Assembly (NCBI RefSeq): GCF_001040945.1
Contig: NZ_CP011930.1
Span: forward strand, 2,085,704 to 2,149,703
DNA: 64,000 nucleotides
From: Herbaspirillum seropedicae
GTDB taxonomy: Bacteria > Pseudomonadota > Gammaproteobacteria > Burkholderiales > Burkholderiaceae_D
Reading direction: 5' to 3'
Under the pieces are notes generated by a model. The model made no database searches and was not told the DNA's origin. It saw nothing but the letters and a program-made list of their open reading frames with translations. A program made the position numbers and the translations under genes. The number at the start of each line of letters is the position of its first letter. Position 1 is the stretch's first letter. Shown here one piece after another: positions 55,377 through 63,896 of the stretch.

Positions 55377-56444
55377 ATGAAGGACTTAGCGAGATTTTCT
55401 AGGGGGGCTTCTGAAAGCGCCAAAGCGGCGCCGGCCTCCCGGAACGCAACAGCCTCGCAGAGCGTCCCTCAGGTGCAGTTGCTGACCATTTCCGACGAAG
55501 AGGCGGGCCAGCGGATTGACAATTTCCTGCTGCGGGTCTGCAAAGGTGTTCCGAAAAGCCATATCTATCGTGTCCTGCGCTCGGGCGAGGTGCGCGTCAA
55601 CAAGGGCCGCATCGACCAGACCTATCGGCTGGCCGAAGGCGACGTGGTGCGCGTGCCGCCAATACGAGTTGCAGAGAAGCAAGAGACGGTGGTGCCGGGG
55701 GCGGAATTCCGTATCCTTCTGGAAGACAGCCACCTGCTGGTCATCGACAAGCCGGCCGGCGTGGCCGTGCACGGGGGCTCCGGGGTGAGCTACGGCGTCA
55801 TCGAGCAGTTGCGCGCCGCCCGTCCGCAGGCCAAGTTCCTGGAATTGGTGCACCGGCTGGACCGCGACACTTCCGGCGTCCTGTTGATCGCCAAGAAACG
55901 CTCGGCCCTGACCAATCTGCATGACCAGATGCGCGAGGGCACGACCGACAAGCGCTACTTCACCCTGGTGCAGGGCGACTGGAAGAATGCCCGCCAGCAT
56001 GTGAAGCTGCCGCTGTTCAAGTACAGCACGCCCGACGGCGAGCGTCGCGTGCGGGTGCAGGCCGATGGCCAGCCTTCGCATACGGTGTTTTCGCTGTTGC
56101 GCCGTTTCGGCGACTTCGCCTTGCTGGAAGCCGAACTCAAGACCGGTCGCACCCACCAGATCCGAGTGCACCTGTCTTCCAGCGGTTTTCCCATCGTCGG
56201 CGACGACAAGTATGGCGATTTCGCCCTCAACAAGGCCCTGCAGAAGGCCGATGGCCGCCGCATTGCCTTCAAGCGCATGTTCCTGCATGCCTGGCGCATC
56301 AGCTTCAGGCATCCGGAGTCGGGCGACACCGTCACCCTCAAGGCCGGCCTGCCGCAGGAATGCGCCAGCTTCCTGCGCAGCCTGGAAGGCGGCGAGGAGG
56401 GCGAGCTGTTGCCCTACGGCATGCTGGCTTGCGCGGAGGGCTGA
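55377..56444 (+). CDS. rluC: 23S rRNA pseudouridine synthase RluC
   Basis: 355 residues. An S4 RNA-binding domain (about 43-100, QRIDNFLLRVCKGVPKSHIYR) precedes the RluA-family catalytic domain with HRLDRDTSGVLL, Asp162 being the predicted nucleophile; GRTHQIRVHLSSSGFPIVGD is a further signature. It makes pseudouridines 955, 2504 and 2580 in E. coli 23S rRNA. ATG at 55377. The rne/rluC divergent pair is common in proteobacteria. It leads a likely operon with a HAD phosphatase, a Rieske protein and SppA. Confidence 0.94.
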   Translation: MKDLARFSRGASESAKAAPASRNATASQSVPQVQLLTISDEEAGQRIDNFLLRVCKGVPKSHIYRVLRSGEVRVNKGRIDQTYRLAEGDVVRVPPIRVAEKQETVVPGAEFRILLEDSHLLVIDKPAGVAVHGGSGVSYGVIEQLRAARPQAKFLELVHRLDRDTSGVLLIAKKRSALTNLHDQMREGTTDKRYFTLVQGDWKNARQHVKLPLFKYSTPDGERRVRVQADGQPSHTVFSLLRRFGDFALLEAELKTGRTHQIRVHLSSSGFPIVGDDKYGDFALNKALQKADGRRIAFKRMFLHAWRISFRHPESGDTVTLKAGLPQECASFLRSLEGGEEGELLPYGMLACAEG

Positions 56445-56562
56445 AGGACAGTACACGTAGTTGGCCGGGATATGATACTTTCTGCCCGGCATTGACAGAA
56501 TCGCATGCTCGTTCGCCAGGGTGGATCTGGCGACGGGCGGGCAAGCAAAGAGCATCTCAACC

Positions 56563-57222
56563 ATGGCAAGAAAGCAATTCGACCTGATCGTCTTCGACTG
56601 GGACGGCACCCTGATGGACAGCACCTCCACCATCGTGCGCTGCATCCAGGCGGCCGCGCGCGACCTGGGCTTGCCCATTCCCGACAAGAGCGCGGCTTCC
56701 TACGTGATCGGGTTGGGCTTGCAGGATGCGATGCAGGCCGCCATCCCGGATGTGGACCCGAAGTATTACCCGCGCATCGTCGAGCGTTATCGTCATCACT
56801 ACCTGGGCCAGGACAAGGACCTCACCCTCTTCGAGGGCGTGCCCGAGATGCTGGCCGACCTGTCGCAGCAGGGTTATTTCCTGGCGGTGGCCACTGGCAA
56901 GAGCCGGGTCGGGCTGAACCGGGCGATGAACACGACCGGGCTGTTGTCGATGTTCGATGCCAGCCGTTGCGCCGATGAAACCTTTTCCAAGCCGCATCCG
57001 GCCATGCTGCAGGAACTGACCCGTGAGCTGGGCCAGGACATGCATCGCACGCTGATGATCGGCGATACCACGCACGACCTGCAGATGGCCATCAATGCCG
57101 GCGCGGCCGGGGTGGCGGTCGAATTCGGCGCGCATCCGCCGCAACAGTTGCAGACCCTTTCGCCGCTGTACTCGGCGCGCTCCATCCGCGAGCTGCACCA
57201 GTGGCTCTGCGATCACGCATAA
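56563..57222 (+). CDS. HAD family phosphatase (phosphoglycolate-phosphatase-like)
   Basis: 219 residues. Motif I is FDWDGTLMDS with nucleophile Asp12 and Asp14; the cap domain is alpha-helical (subclass IA); motif II lies in VATGKSRVG, and the motif III/IV region reads KPHPAMLQELTRELG and MIGDTTHDLQMA. ATG at 56563. Its regular place between rluC and sppA in related genomes is remembered rather than checked. Substrate unknown. Confidence 0.9.
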   Translation: MARKQFDLIVFDWDGTLMDSTSTIVRCIQAAARDLGLPIPDKSAASYVIGLGLQDAMQAAIPDVDPKYYPRIVERYRHHYLGQDKDLTLFEGVPEMLADLSQQGYFLAVATGKSRVGLNRAMNTTGLLSMFDASRCADETFSKPHPAMLQELTRELGQDMHRTLMIGDTTHDLQMAINAGAAGVAVEFGAHPPQQLQTLSPLYSARSIRELHQWLCDHA

Positions 57223-57231
57223 GGCGCCGCC

Positions 57232-57606
57232 ATGACCGCTTCCGACGCCATCCTCATCTGCGCCTCGGCCGAGCTGGTCGAGGGCGGGCTGGGCAAGCGC
57301 TTTCCGGTGCAGGTGCGGGGCGATGAGGCCAGCGGCTTTGTGGTGCGCTATGGCGGTGTGGTCTATGGCTACCTGAACCGTTGCGCCCATTTGCCGGTGG
57401 AGCTGGACTGGGCCGAGGGCGAGTTCTTCGAGTCCAGCGGCCTGTATCTCATGTGTGCAACACATGGCGCAGTGTATGCGCCTGATACCGGCAAATGCGC
57501 GGGCGGTCCCTGTACCGGCGCGCATTTGCGTAAGATCATGACGGTTGAGCGGGAAGGCCAGGTGTTCTGGCGCCCGGACGATGTCGTCAAGCCCGTCGAG
57601 GCATGA
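57232..57606 (+). CDS. Rieske [2Fe-2S] domain protein
   Basis: 124 residues forming a single Rieske ferredoxin-like domain. Cluster ligands are Cys51 and His53 (RCAHLPVE) and Cys75 and His78 (MCATHGAVY), the C-X-H ... C-X2-H pattern. No oxygenase catalytic domain and no membrane anchor are present, so it is a soluble electron carrier or a cluster sensor. It lies 10 bp after the HAD gene and 49 bp before sppA, an odd place for a redox protein; the partner is not known. Confidence 0.9.
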   Translation: MTASDAILICASAELVEGGLGKRFPVQVRGDEASGFVVRYGGVVYGYLNRCAHLPVELDWAEGEFFESSGLYLMCATHGAVYAPDTGKCAGGPCTGAHLRKIMTVEREGQVFWRPDDVVKPVEA

Positions 57607-57654
57607 GCTTCGAGGGAAACCGGCGCAGCTGGCTGCGCAGTCTTGAGTGAGCCT

Positions 57655-58686
57655 ATGAGCAACAACGAATCTGAACATCCGGAATCGCAACCGCAATCCA
57701 CGCCGCCGGCGCCATCTTCTTCCATTCCCGCCAGCGTGCGCGATGACAAGAAGAGCGGCTGGGAGCGCGATGTCCTGGAAAAGCTGGCCCTGTTCGCCGT
57801 CAAGGAACAGCGCGCACGACGCCGCTGGGGCGTGTTCTTCCGCATCGCGCTGCTGGCGGTGGTGGTCCTGGGCGTGTGGATGGCCTTCACCTTCAACCGC
57901 ATCGAGAACGAACCGCTGGGGCCGCATACGGCCCTGGTCGAGATCAAGGGCGCCATCGACTCCGAAGGCCAGGGCTCGGCTGGCGTGGTGATCCCCGCGC
58001 TGGACAAGGCCTTTGCCGCCAACGACTCGGTGGGCGTGATCCTGAAGATCAATAGTCCCGGCGGCAGCCCCGTGCAGGCCGGCATGATCAATGACGAGAT
58101 CACCCGCCTGCGCAAGCAATATCCGAAGAAACCCATCTACGTGGTGGTCGAAGAGGTCTGCGCTTCCGGTGGCTATTACATCGCCGCGGCGGCTGACAAG
58201 ATCTTCGTCAACAAGGCCAGCCTGGTCGGTTCGGTGGGCGTGCTCATGGACGGCTTCGGCTTTACCGGCCTGATGGACAAGCTGGGCGTGGAGCGTCGTC
58301 TGCTCACGGCGGGCGAGAACAAGAGCTTCCTCGACCCCTTCAGCCCGCAAAGCCCCAAGCAGCGCGAGTATGCGCAGTCCATGCTGCAGGAGATCCACCA
58401 GCAGTTCATCGAAGTGGTGCGCCAGGGACGCGGTGCGCGCCTGAAGGAAACGCCGGACACCTTCTCCGGTCTGGTCTGGACCGGCTCCAAGGCGGTCGAA
58501 CTGGGCCTGGCCGATGGCTTTGGCACGGTGGACAGCGTGGCGCGCGATGAGATCAAGGCCGAGGATGTGGTGGACTACACCCAGACCGAGAACCTCTCCG
58601 AGCGCGTGCTCAAGAAATTTGGCGTGGCCTTTGGCGCCGGTTTCGCCAAGACCGTAATGTCGTCGTCGCTGCCGCAGTTGCGCTGA
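57655..58686 (+). CDS. sppA: Signal peptide peptidase SppA (S49 family), short form
   Basis: 343 residues. N-terminal cytosolic tail, one membrane helix (ALLAVVVLGVWMAFTF, about 66-80), then a single S49 protease domain. The catalytic dyad is Ser171 (VCASGGYY) and Lys223 (GENKSFLDPFS), 52 residues apart as in Bacillus SppA. It degrades cleaved signal peptides within the membrane. ATG at 57655; a TTG four codons upstream is possible. A strong terminator follows. Confidence 0.93.
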   Translation: MSNNESEHPESQPQSTPPAPSSSIPASVRDDKKSGWERDVLEKLALFAVKEQRARRRWGVFFRIALLAVVVLGVWMAFTFNRIENEPLGPHTALVEIKGAIDSEGQGSAGVVIPALDKAFAANDSVGVILKINSPGGSPVQAGMINDEITRLRKQYPKKPIYVVVEEVCASGGYYIAAAADKIFVNKASLVGSVGVLMDGFGFTGLMDKLGVERRLLTAGENKSFLDPFSPQSPKQREYAQSMLQEIHQQFIEVVRQGRGARLKETPDTFSGLVWTGSKAVELGLADGFGTVDSVARDEIKAEDVVDYTQTENLSERVLKKFGVAFGAGFAKTVMSSSLPQLR

Positions 58687-58707
58687 GGCTTGCGATCCTT
58701 GATGTAG

Positions 58708-58743
58708 AAAGGCCGGTTGCGTAGTGCAACCGGCCTTTGTCTT
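58708..58743 (+). terminator. Terminator after sppA
   Basis: AAAGGCCGGTTGC pairs perfectly with GCAACCGGCCTTT around a five-base GTAGT loop, followed by GTCTTT. It ends the rluC-HAD-Rieske-sppA unit and may serve the convergent gene as well. Confidence 0.9.
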
Positions 58744-58794
58744 TGGTGGTCTTTGGTGGTCGTTGGTGCTGTTGACGCTGGTGGCGCAGCCGAC

Positions 58795-59559
58795 TTAGTC
58801 TGCCAGCAGCAGGAAGACCGTGGGCTTCTTGTGGAAGTCCGGGGCCTGCCTGGCCGCCAGCGCGGCCTGCCACTGGGCCGCTGTCTGCGTGCGCACCGTC
58901 TCGGTGGGCAGGGACAGGTCGGTGGCGACGCAGATCAAGGTGCCGGGCTGGCAACTCTGCGCCAGCGCATCGAGCATGGCGCCGTTGCGATAGGGCGTTT
59001 CGATGAGCAGCTGGGTCTGCTTTTCCTTACGGGAACGGTCTTCCAGCTGGCGGATGCGCTTGCTGCGCGCCTCGGCGTCGGTGGGCAGGTAGCCATTGAA
59101 GGCGAAGCTCTGGCCATTCAAGCCGCTGGCCATGACCGCCAGCAGCAGGGAAGAGGGGCCCACCAGCGGTCGCACCTGGATGCCATGCTGGTGCGCCAGC
59201 CGTACCAGGTTGGCGCCGGGGTCGGCGACCGCGGGCACGCCCGCTTCCGAGATCAGGCCGCCGTCGCGACCGGCCAGCAAGGGCGCGAGCAGCGCCGGCA
59301 GGGCGGCTGCCGGGGTGTTGACGTTGAGCTCGCTGATCTCGATTTCCTGGATCGGCCTGGCCAGCGCCTGGCTGCTGCCTAGCAGCTTCAGGAAGGCGCG
59401 TGTGCTCTTGGCGTTCTCGGCCACGAAGTAGTCCAGGCCGGCGGTGATGACCTGCACCTGGCGCGGAATGATGGCCTCCAGCGGATGGGCGTCGCCGGGC
59501 TCTGTGCTGAGCTCGGTGCTGCCGAGCGTGTTGGGAACCAGATAAAGAATGCCGGGCAT
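58795..59559 (-). CDS. SAM-dependent methyltransferase, tetrapyrrole-methylase (RsmI-like) family
   Basis: 254 residues. Fold features: N-terminal LYLVPNTLG, GGLISEAGVPAVADPGANLVRLAHQHG (SAM site), VGPSSLLLAVMASGLNG, and IETPYRNGAMLDAL. It resembles RsmI, which methylates C1402 ribose of 16S rRNA, but is shorter and diverges at several motifs, so it may be the paralogue found in many betaproteobacteria with no assigned function. Convergent with sppA and divergent from ppx. Confidence 0.85.
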   Translation of the reverse strand: MPGILYLVPNTLGSTELSTEPGDAHPLEAIIPRQVQVITAGLDYFVAENAKSTRAFLKLLGSSQALARPIQEIEISELNVNTPAAALPALLAPLLAGRDGGLISEAGVPAVADPGANLVRLAHQHGIQVRPLVGPSSLLLAVMASGLNGQSFAFNGYLPTDAEARSKRIRQLEDRSRKEKQTQLLIETPYRNGAMLDALAQSCQPGTLICVATDLSLPTETVRTQTAAQWQAALAARQAPDFHKKPTVFLLLAD

Positions 59560-59642
59560 GGAAGGGAAATGGGATAAATTGTATAAAATAATATGTGCAA
59601 CGCAGCACGACTTCGCTGAGCCGCCATTCTACAGGGTGCAAG

Positions 59643-59660
59643 CTGTCATCAAAGTGTAAT
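59643..59660 (+). promoter_or_regulatory. Candidate Pho box upstream of ppx
   Basis: CTGTCAT, a four-base spacer CAAA, then GTGTAAT: two 7-base direct repeats with an 11-bp period, the layout of a PhoB site (consensus CTGTCAT twice). The first half matches fully, the second five of seven. It lies about 100 bp upstream of the exopolyphosphatase gene. Confidence 0.45.
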
Positions 59661-59761
59661 GCGCGCCCATTATCTTGTCGGAGTGGAGACAGGATGCGGT
59701 TTAAATTATTTAGCAATTGTTTCGGGGGCCATCCGCCTGGAACCCTTGCGAAAGGAAATGC

Positions 59762-61219
59762 ATGTTTGCTGCGGTAGATCTCGGTTCCAACAGTTTTCGC
59801 TTGCACATCGGCAAGTATGAGGACGAGGGCATACGCGTCATCAAGAGCGCGCGTGATCCCATTCGTCTGGCTGCCGGCATCGACAAGACCGGCAACCTCA
59901 CCGAACAGGCCTGCCAGAGCGCCATCGATTCGCTCACGCGTTTTCGCGCCATCCTGCGCGACTATCCGCTGACCGCTGTGCGGGTGGTGGCCACCAATAC
60001 CCTGCGCGTGGCCAAGAACGCCGGCGAACTGCTGCCGGCGCTGGAGCGCGCCATCGGTTATCCGGTGGAAATCATTTCCGGCGAGGAAGAGGGTCGCCTG
60101 ATCTACATGGGCGTGGCCGGCGTGCTGGCCGATGCGGGTGAAGAGCGCATGGTCATCGACATCGGCGGCGGCTCCACCGAGGTCATCCGCGGGCTGGGCG
60201 AGCATATCCGTCACGTCGAGTCCTTCGGTATCGGCACGGTCAACCAGAGCCTGGCCTTCTTCCCTGACGGCGCCATCACCGCGGCCGCCTTCGAGCGCGC
60301 CATCATCTCGGCCCGTTCGCATGTGGAGGATGCCGTCCATCTGTTCAGCTTCGATGCGGCCAAGGTCAATGTCTACGGCTCCTCGGGCACGATGCGGGCC
60401 ATCGCCGATACCATCCGCCGCAACAACATGGGCGACGGTCGCATCACCTTGCCCAGCCTGGCCGACCTGATGCAGCGCCTGATCGACTTTGGTCACGTCA
60501 GCCAGATTGCGCTGGACGGCATGAAGCCCGACCGCGCAGGCGTGATCATGGGGGGATTGGCGGTGCTGATCGGGTTCATGCAGGAATTCGGCATCGAGGT
60601 CATCACGCCGGTGGAGGCCGGCCTGCGCATGGGCGTGATGTGGGACTTGCAACTGCGCGCCACCAAGGCCGACCGCCGCGACCGGTCGGTCGAGGAGTTC
60701 GCCCGCCGCTTCCATATCGACGCCGCCCGCGCGCATGGCGTGGCCGATACGGCGCTGGGCTTCTTCCAGCTCTTGAAGCCTGCTACCGATTCCTATGCCC
60801 GCTACCTCTACTGGAGCGCGCTGTTGCACGAGACCGGGCTGGTGGTCTCGCCGACCGGCTATCACAAGCATTCGGCCTACATGATCGCCAATGCCGACCT
60901 GCCTGGTTTCACCACCCGCGAGCAGCGCCTGATGAGCACGCTCATCCTCGGACAGAAGGGCAACCTCAAGAAGATCAGCGAGATGCTGGCCGACATCGAT
61001 TTCGCCAAGGCCGTGCTGGCCCTGCGCCTGGCGGTGATGTTCCGCCATGCGCATATCACGCTGGACCTGGAGAAGGTGCGGGTCAAGCTCAAGAGCAGGA
61101 TCGACCTGGAAATCCGCCGTGATTACATCAAGGAGCATCCCAGCATTTCCTTCTGGTTCCAGAAGGAGCAGGAGTGGTGGGCCGGCATTGGCGTCGATTT
61201 CGCCGTCAAGGTGATCTGA
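59762..61219 (+). CDS. ppx: Exopolyphosphatase (Ppx/GppA family)
   Basis: 485 residues. The N-terminal ASKHA ATPase-like domains carry FAAVDLGSNSFRLHIG, IISGEEEGRLIYMGV and MVIDIGGGSTEVI; the C-terminal half is an HD-like helical domain (HETGLVVSPTGYHKHSAYM). It releases phosphate from polyphosphate and may also cleave pppGpp. ATG at 59762 with AAAGGAAA upstream; the longer frame to 59717 is rejected. A candidate Pho box lies upstream. ppk is not in the window. Confidence 0.93.
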   Translation: MFAAVDLGSNSFRLHIGKYEDEGIRVIKSARDPIRLAAGIDKTGNLTEQACQSAIDSLTRFRAILRDYPLTAVRVVATNTLRVAKNAGELLPALERAIGYPVEIISGEEEGRLIYMGVAGVLADAGEERMVIDIGGGSTEVIRGLGEHIRHVESFGIGTVNQSLAFFPDGAITAAAFERAIISARSHVEDAVHLFSFDAAKVNVYGSSGTMRAIADTIRRNNMGDGRITLPSLADLMQRLIDFGHVSQIALDGMKPDRAGVIMGGLAVLIGFMQEFGIEVITPVEAGLRMGVMWDLQLRATKADRRDRSVEEFARRFHIDAARAHGVADTALGFFQLLKPATDSYARYLYWSALLHETGLVVSPTGYHKHSAYMIANADLPGFTTREQRLMSTLILGQKGNLKKISEMLADIDFAKAVLALRLAVMFRHAHITLDLEKVRVKLKSRIDLEIRRDYIKEHPSISFWFQKEQEWWAGIGVDFAVKVI

Positions 61220-61243
61220 GCGCCTGACTGTCTGGCTCTACCC

Positions 61244-61290
61244 GCAAACGCCCTTGCCGCGCAATCGCCGGCGAGGGCGTTTTGCTTTCT
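61244..61290 (+). terminator. Terminator after ppx
   Basis: GCAAACGCCCT pairs (one mismatch or bulge) with AGGGCGTTTTGC across a GC-rich partly paired middle, followed by TTTCT. It lies 25 bp after the ppx stop. Confidence 0.75.
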
Positions 61291-61311
61291 CGGGCAGGGG
61301 GGATTCTGCTG

Positions 61312-61340
61312 ATGATAATGCTTCTTATTTGTGATATAGT
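61312..61340 (+). promoter_or_regulatory. Candidate Fur-controlled promoter of the iron-binding-protein gene
   Basis: -35-like ATGATA (61312-61317), 17-bp spacer, and extended -10 TGATATAGT with TATAGT at 61335-61340. Overlapping it, 61314-61332 matches the 19-bp Fur consensus at about 12 positions, with a perfect left part GATAATG. Repressor binding here would block RNA polymerase, fitting iron control of the downstream gene. Confidence 0.5.
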
Positions 61341-61344
61341 CGCC

Positions 61345-61427
61345 TGCGGTTTATCAACCGCATACTCATAACGAGGCGGCCATCAGGCCGCCCGCTGCGA
61401 CAGTCAAGTCCCCCAGGAGCGCGCTCC
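61345..61427 (+). promoter_or_regulatory. Structured leader with three consecutive hairpins
   Basis: Just after the candidate promoter come TGCGGTT/AACCGCA (61345-61362, loop TATC), GGCGGCC/GGCCGCC (61375-61392, loop ATCA) and the palindrome GGAGCGCGCTCC (61416-61427). All lie in the ~160-nt leader before the start codon at 61504. None is followed by a T-run close enough to be a terminator. Function unknown. Confidence 0.5.
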
Positions 61428-61503
61428 CGGACCGTCTTCCGCGCCAAAAGAAAACGCCGTTTTGCCACGGTGGTCGTTTACTTTTTTTTGAAAAGGATGG
61501 TCC

Positions 61504-62538
61504 ATGTTCCCTCGTCACCTCGCTGTCGGCGCCATGCTGGCTGCCATTGCCACGTCCAGCTTCGCCCAGGAGAAGGTCATCAACCTCTACTCGGCGCGCC
61601 ACTACCAGACCGATGAAGCGCTCTACGCCGACTTCACCAAGACCACCGGCATCAAGATCAACCGCATCGACGGCGACGACGCCGGCATCCTGGCGCGCTT
61701 GAAGAGCGAAGGCGCCTCCAGCCCGGCCGATGTGATCCTGCTGGTGGACGCCGCGCGCCTGTGGAAGGCGCAGAGCGATGGATTGTTCCAGCCGGTCAAG
61801 TCCAAGCTGCTGGACGAACGCATTCCCGCCAACCTGCACAGCAAGGAAGGCAGCGATGGCACGCTATGGTTCGGCTTCTCCACCCGCGCCCGCGTGATCG
61901 TCTACAACAAGGCCAGCGTCAAGCCGGAAGACGTGGACACCTACGAAGCCCTGGGCGACCCGAAGAACAAGGGCAAGCTGTGCACCCGCAGCGGTTCGCA
62001 TCCCTATAACGTGTCGCTGTTCGGCGCCTTGCTGGAGCATGACGGTGCTGCCAAGACCGAATCCATCTTGAAGGGCATGGTCGCCAACCAGGCACGCCAG
62101 CCGGTCGGTGGCGATACCGACCAGATCAAGGCGGTTGGCTCGGGCGAGTGCGGCGTGGCCATTTCCAACTCCTACTACGTGGCGCGCCTGATGCGCTCGA
62201 CCAAGCCGGAAGACGTGGCGCTGATGGAAAAGGTCGGCATCGTCTGGCCCAACCAGAAGAGCTATGGCGCCCACGTCAACATCGCCGGTGGCGGTGTGGC
62301 CAAGCATGCGCCGCACAAGGCCGAAGCGGTGCAGTTCCTGGAATACCTGGCCAGCGATTCGGCCCAGCGCTACTTCGCCGAGGGCAATAACGAATGGCCC
62401 GCCGTCAAGAGCGTGAAGACCGAGAACCCGGCCCTGGTCAAGATGGGTCCGTTCAAGGCGGAAGTGATCAATATCGGCGCAGTGGGCGCCAACCAGCAGA
62501 AGGTGTTGCAGATGCTGGATCGTGTCGGATATAAATGA
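61504..62538 (+). CDS. Iron(III) ABC transporter substrate-binding protein (FutA/FbpA type)
   Basis: 344 residues. Signal peptide MFPRHLAVGAMLAAIATSSFA, mature start QEKVINLYSARHYQTDEALY; the YSARHYQTDE segment contains the His and Tyr expected of ferric-binding proteins, and SYYVARLM supplies the C-lobe tyrosine pair. It delivers ferric iron to an inner-membrane ABC importer. No permease or ATPase gene is adjacent, so it is an orphan binding protein using a transporter from elsewhere. The upstream Fur-like box supports iron as ligand. Confidence 0.92.
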   Translation: MFPRHLAVGAMLAAIATSSFAQEKVINLYSARHYQTDEALYADFTKTTGIKINRIDGDDAGILARLKSEGASSPADVILLVDAARLWKAQSDGLFQPVKSKLLDERIPANLHSKEGSDGTLWFGFSTRARVIVYNKASVKPEDVDTYEALGDPKNKGKLCTRSGSHPYNVSLFGALLEHDGAAKTESILKGMVANQARQPVGGDTDQIKAVGSGECGVAISNSYYVARLMRSTKPEDVALMEKVGIVWPNQKSYGAHVNIAGGGVAKHAPHKAEAVQFLEYLASDSAQRYFAEGNNEWPAVKSVKTENPALVKMGPFKAEVINIGAVGANQQKVLQMLDRVGYK

Positions 62539-62566
62539 TTTAGACGATTTATATCGTTTTCAAGGA

Positions 62567-62600
62567 AAGCCGGTCCATGCGCTGCATGGGCCGGTTTTTT
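62567..62600 (+). terminator. Terminator after the iron-binding-protein gene
   Basis: GCCGGTCCATGC pairs with GCATGGGCCGGT around a three-base GCT loop (one mismatch), flanked by AAA before and TTTTTT after. Confidence 0.92.
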
Positions 62601-62633
62601 CATGCCTGCCGGCCAGGCGCGACCAGGCACCGT

Positions 62634-63776
62634 TCAGCGCGGTGGATCGCGGAAGGGATTGTGTTCGTTCAACTCGGAAATATAGCCATCGATGCCATTG
62701 CTTTCGCGTGACAGGAAGTGTTCCACCGCATCGTAGAATCCCGGATGCGCCAGCCAGTGCGCCGACCAGGTCTTCTGCGGCAGGAAGCCGCGCGCCATCT
62801 TGTGCTCGCCCTGGGCGCCACCCTCGAACCAGCTGATCTTTTCGGCGATGCAGAATTCCAGCGGCTGGTAATACGCGGTCTCGAAGTGCAGGCAGGGGAC
62901 GTGTTCGAGCGCGCCCCAATAGCGGCCATAGAGGGTGTCGGCGTCATGCACGGTCAGCGAGGAGGCAATCGGCTCCTCGCCGCGCAGGGCCAATGTCAGC
63001 AGCAGGTGCTGCGGCATGGTGGCGCCGATGCGGCGGAAGAAATCCAGGTTCAGGTAGGGCGTGGAGTAGTGCGCGGCATAGGTGTGCCGGTAGCAGCGGT
63101 TGAAGAAGCGCCAGTGCGCATCAGTGATCTCGGCGCCGCGCAGCCAGACGAAGCGCACGCCTTGCTCGGCTACCTTGCGCCGTTCGGCCAGGATGTTCTT
63201 GCGCTTCTTGCGGTCCAGCGTATCGACGAAGTCGGCAAAGCTGCCGTAGCCTTCATTGTGCCAGTGGAACTGCACGCCGCTGCGCAGCAGGAAGCCGGCT
63301 TCGGCCAGCTGTCCGGCCTGTTGCTCAGGCGGGTAGAGGATATGGGTGGACGAGTGCTGGCCTTGCTGCTGCAGCCGTTGCAGCGCCTCCAGCAGGGCGA
63401 CGCGGGCGGTCTCGTCGATGGCCATGAGCCGTGCGCCGCGCACCGGCGTGAAGGGGATGGCCGAGAGCAGCTTGGGGTAGTATTCCACGCCATGGCGCTG
63501 GTAGGCCTCGGCCCAGGCCCAGTCGAAGACGTATTCGCCATAGGAATGGAACTTGCGGTACAGGGGCAGGGCGGCCGCCAGGGACTCGTCCTGCCATAGC
63601 GTCAGGTAGTGCGGCTCCCAGCCTGACTCTGCACTGGCGCTGCCGCTCTCGTGCAGCGCATGCAGGAAGGCGTAGGAGAGGAAGGGATTGCCTTCCTCCT
63701 GGGTCGCTACCAGAGCGTCCCAGCGGGCCTGGCCGATCTCGGCCAGAGAAGAAACGATTCGCGTGCGATAATCCAT
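62634..63776 (-). CDS. GNAT/FemAB-like N-acetyltransferase family protein (DUF482/PF04339-type)
   Basis: 380 residues. It starts [29 protein letters not shown], typical of the DUF482 (peptidoglycan-biosynthesis/acetyltransferase-like) family; later blocks include [42 protein letters not shown] and [18 protein letters not shown]. The double GNAT-like fold suggests an amide-forming transferase, but no substrate has been assigned. The start at 63776 is the first Met before the conserved core. It is divergent from nadE. Confidence 0.86.
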   Translation of the reverse strand: MDYRTRIVSSLAEIGQARWDALVATQEEGNPFLSYAFLHALHESGSASAESGWEPHYLTLWQDESLAAALPLYRKFHSYGEYVFDWAWAEAYQRHGVEYYPKLLSAIPFTPVRGARLMAIDETARVALLEALQRLQQQGQHSSTHILYPPEQQAGQLAEAGFLLRSGVQFHWHNEGYGSFADFVDTLDRKKRKNILAERRKVAEQGVRFVWLRGAEITDAHWRFFNRCYRHTYAAHYSTPYLNLDFFRRIGATMPQHLLLTLALRGEEPIASSLTVHDADTLYGRYWGALEHVPCLHFETAYYQPLEFCIAEKISWFEGGAQGEHKMARGFLPQKTWSAHWLAHPGFYDAVEHFLSRESNGIDGYISELNEHNPFRDPPR

Positions 63777-63896
63777 GGACTGCGAGTGACCTGCGAAAGA
63801 TGGCGCGGCCCACGGCCCCGCTCGAACAGGCATTCTACGCAAAATGAACAGAACGCGTCGCCGCCGCGGCGACGTGCACGGAGTCCAGAACACGCT

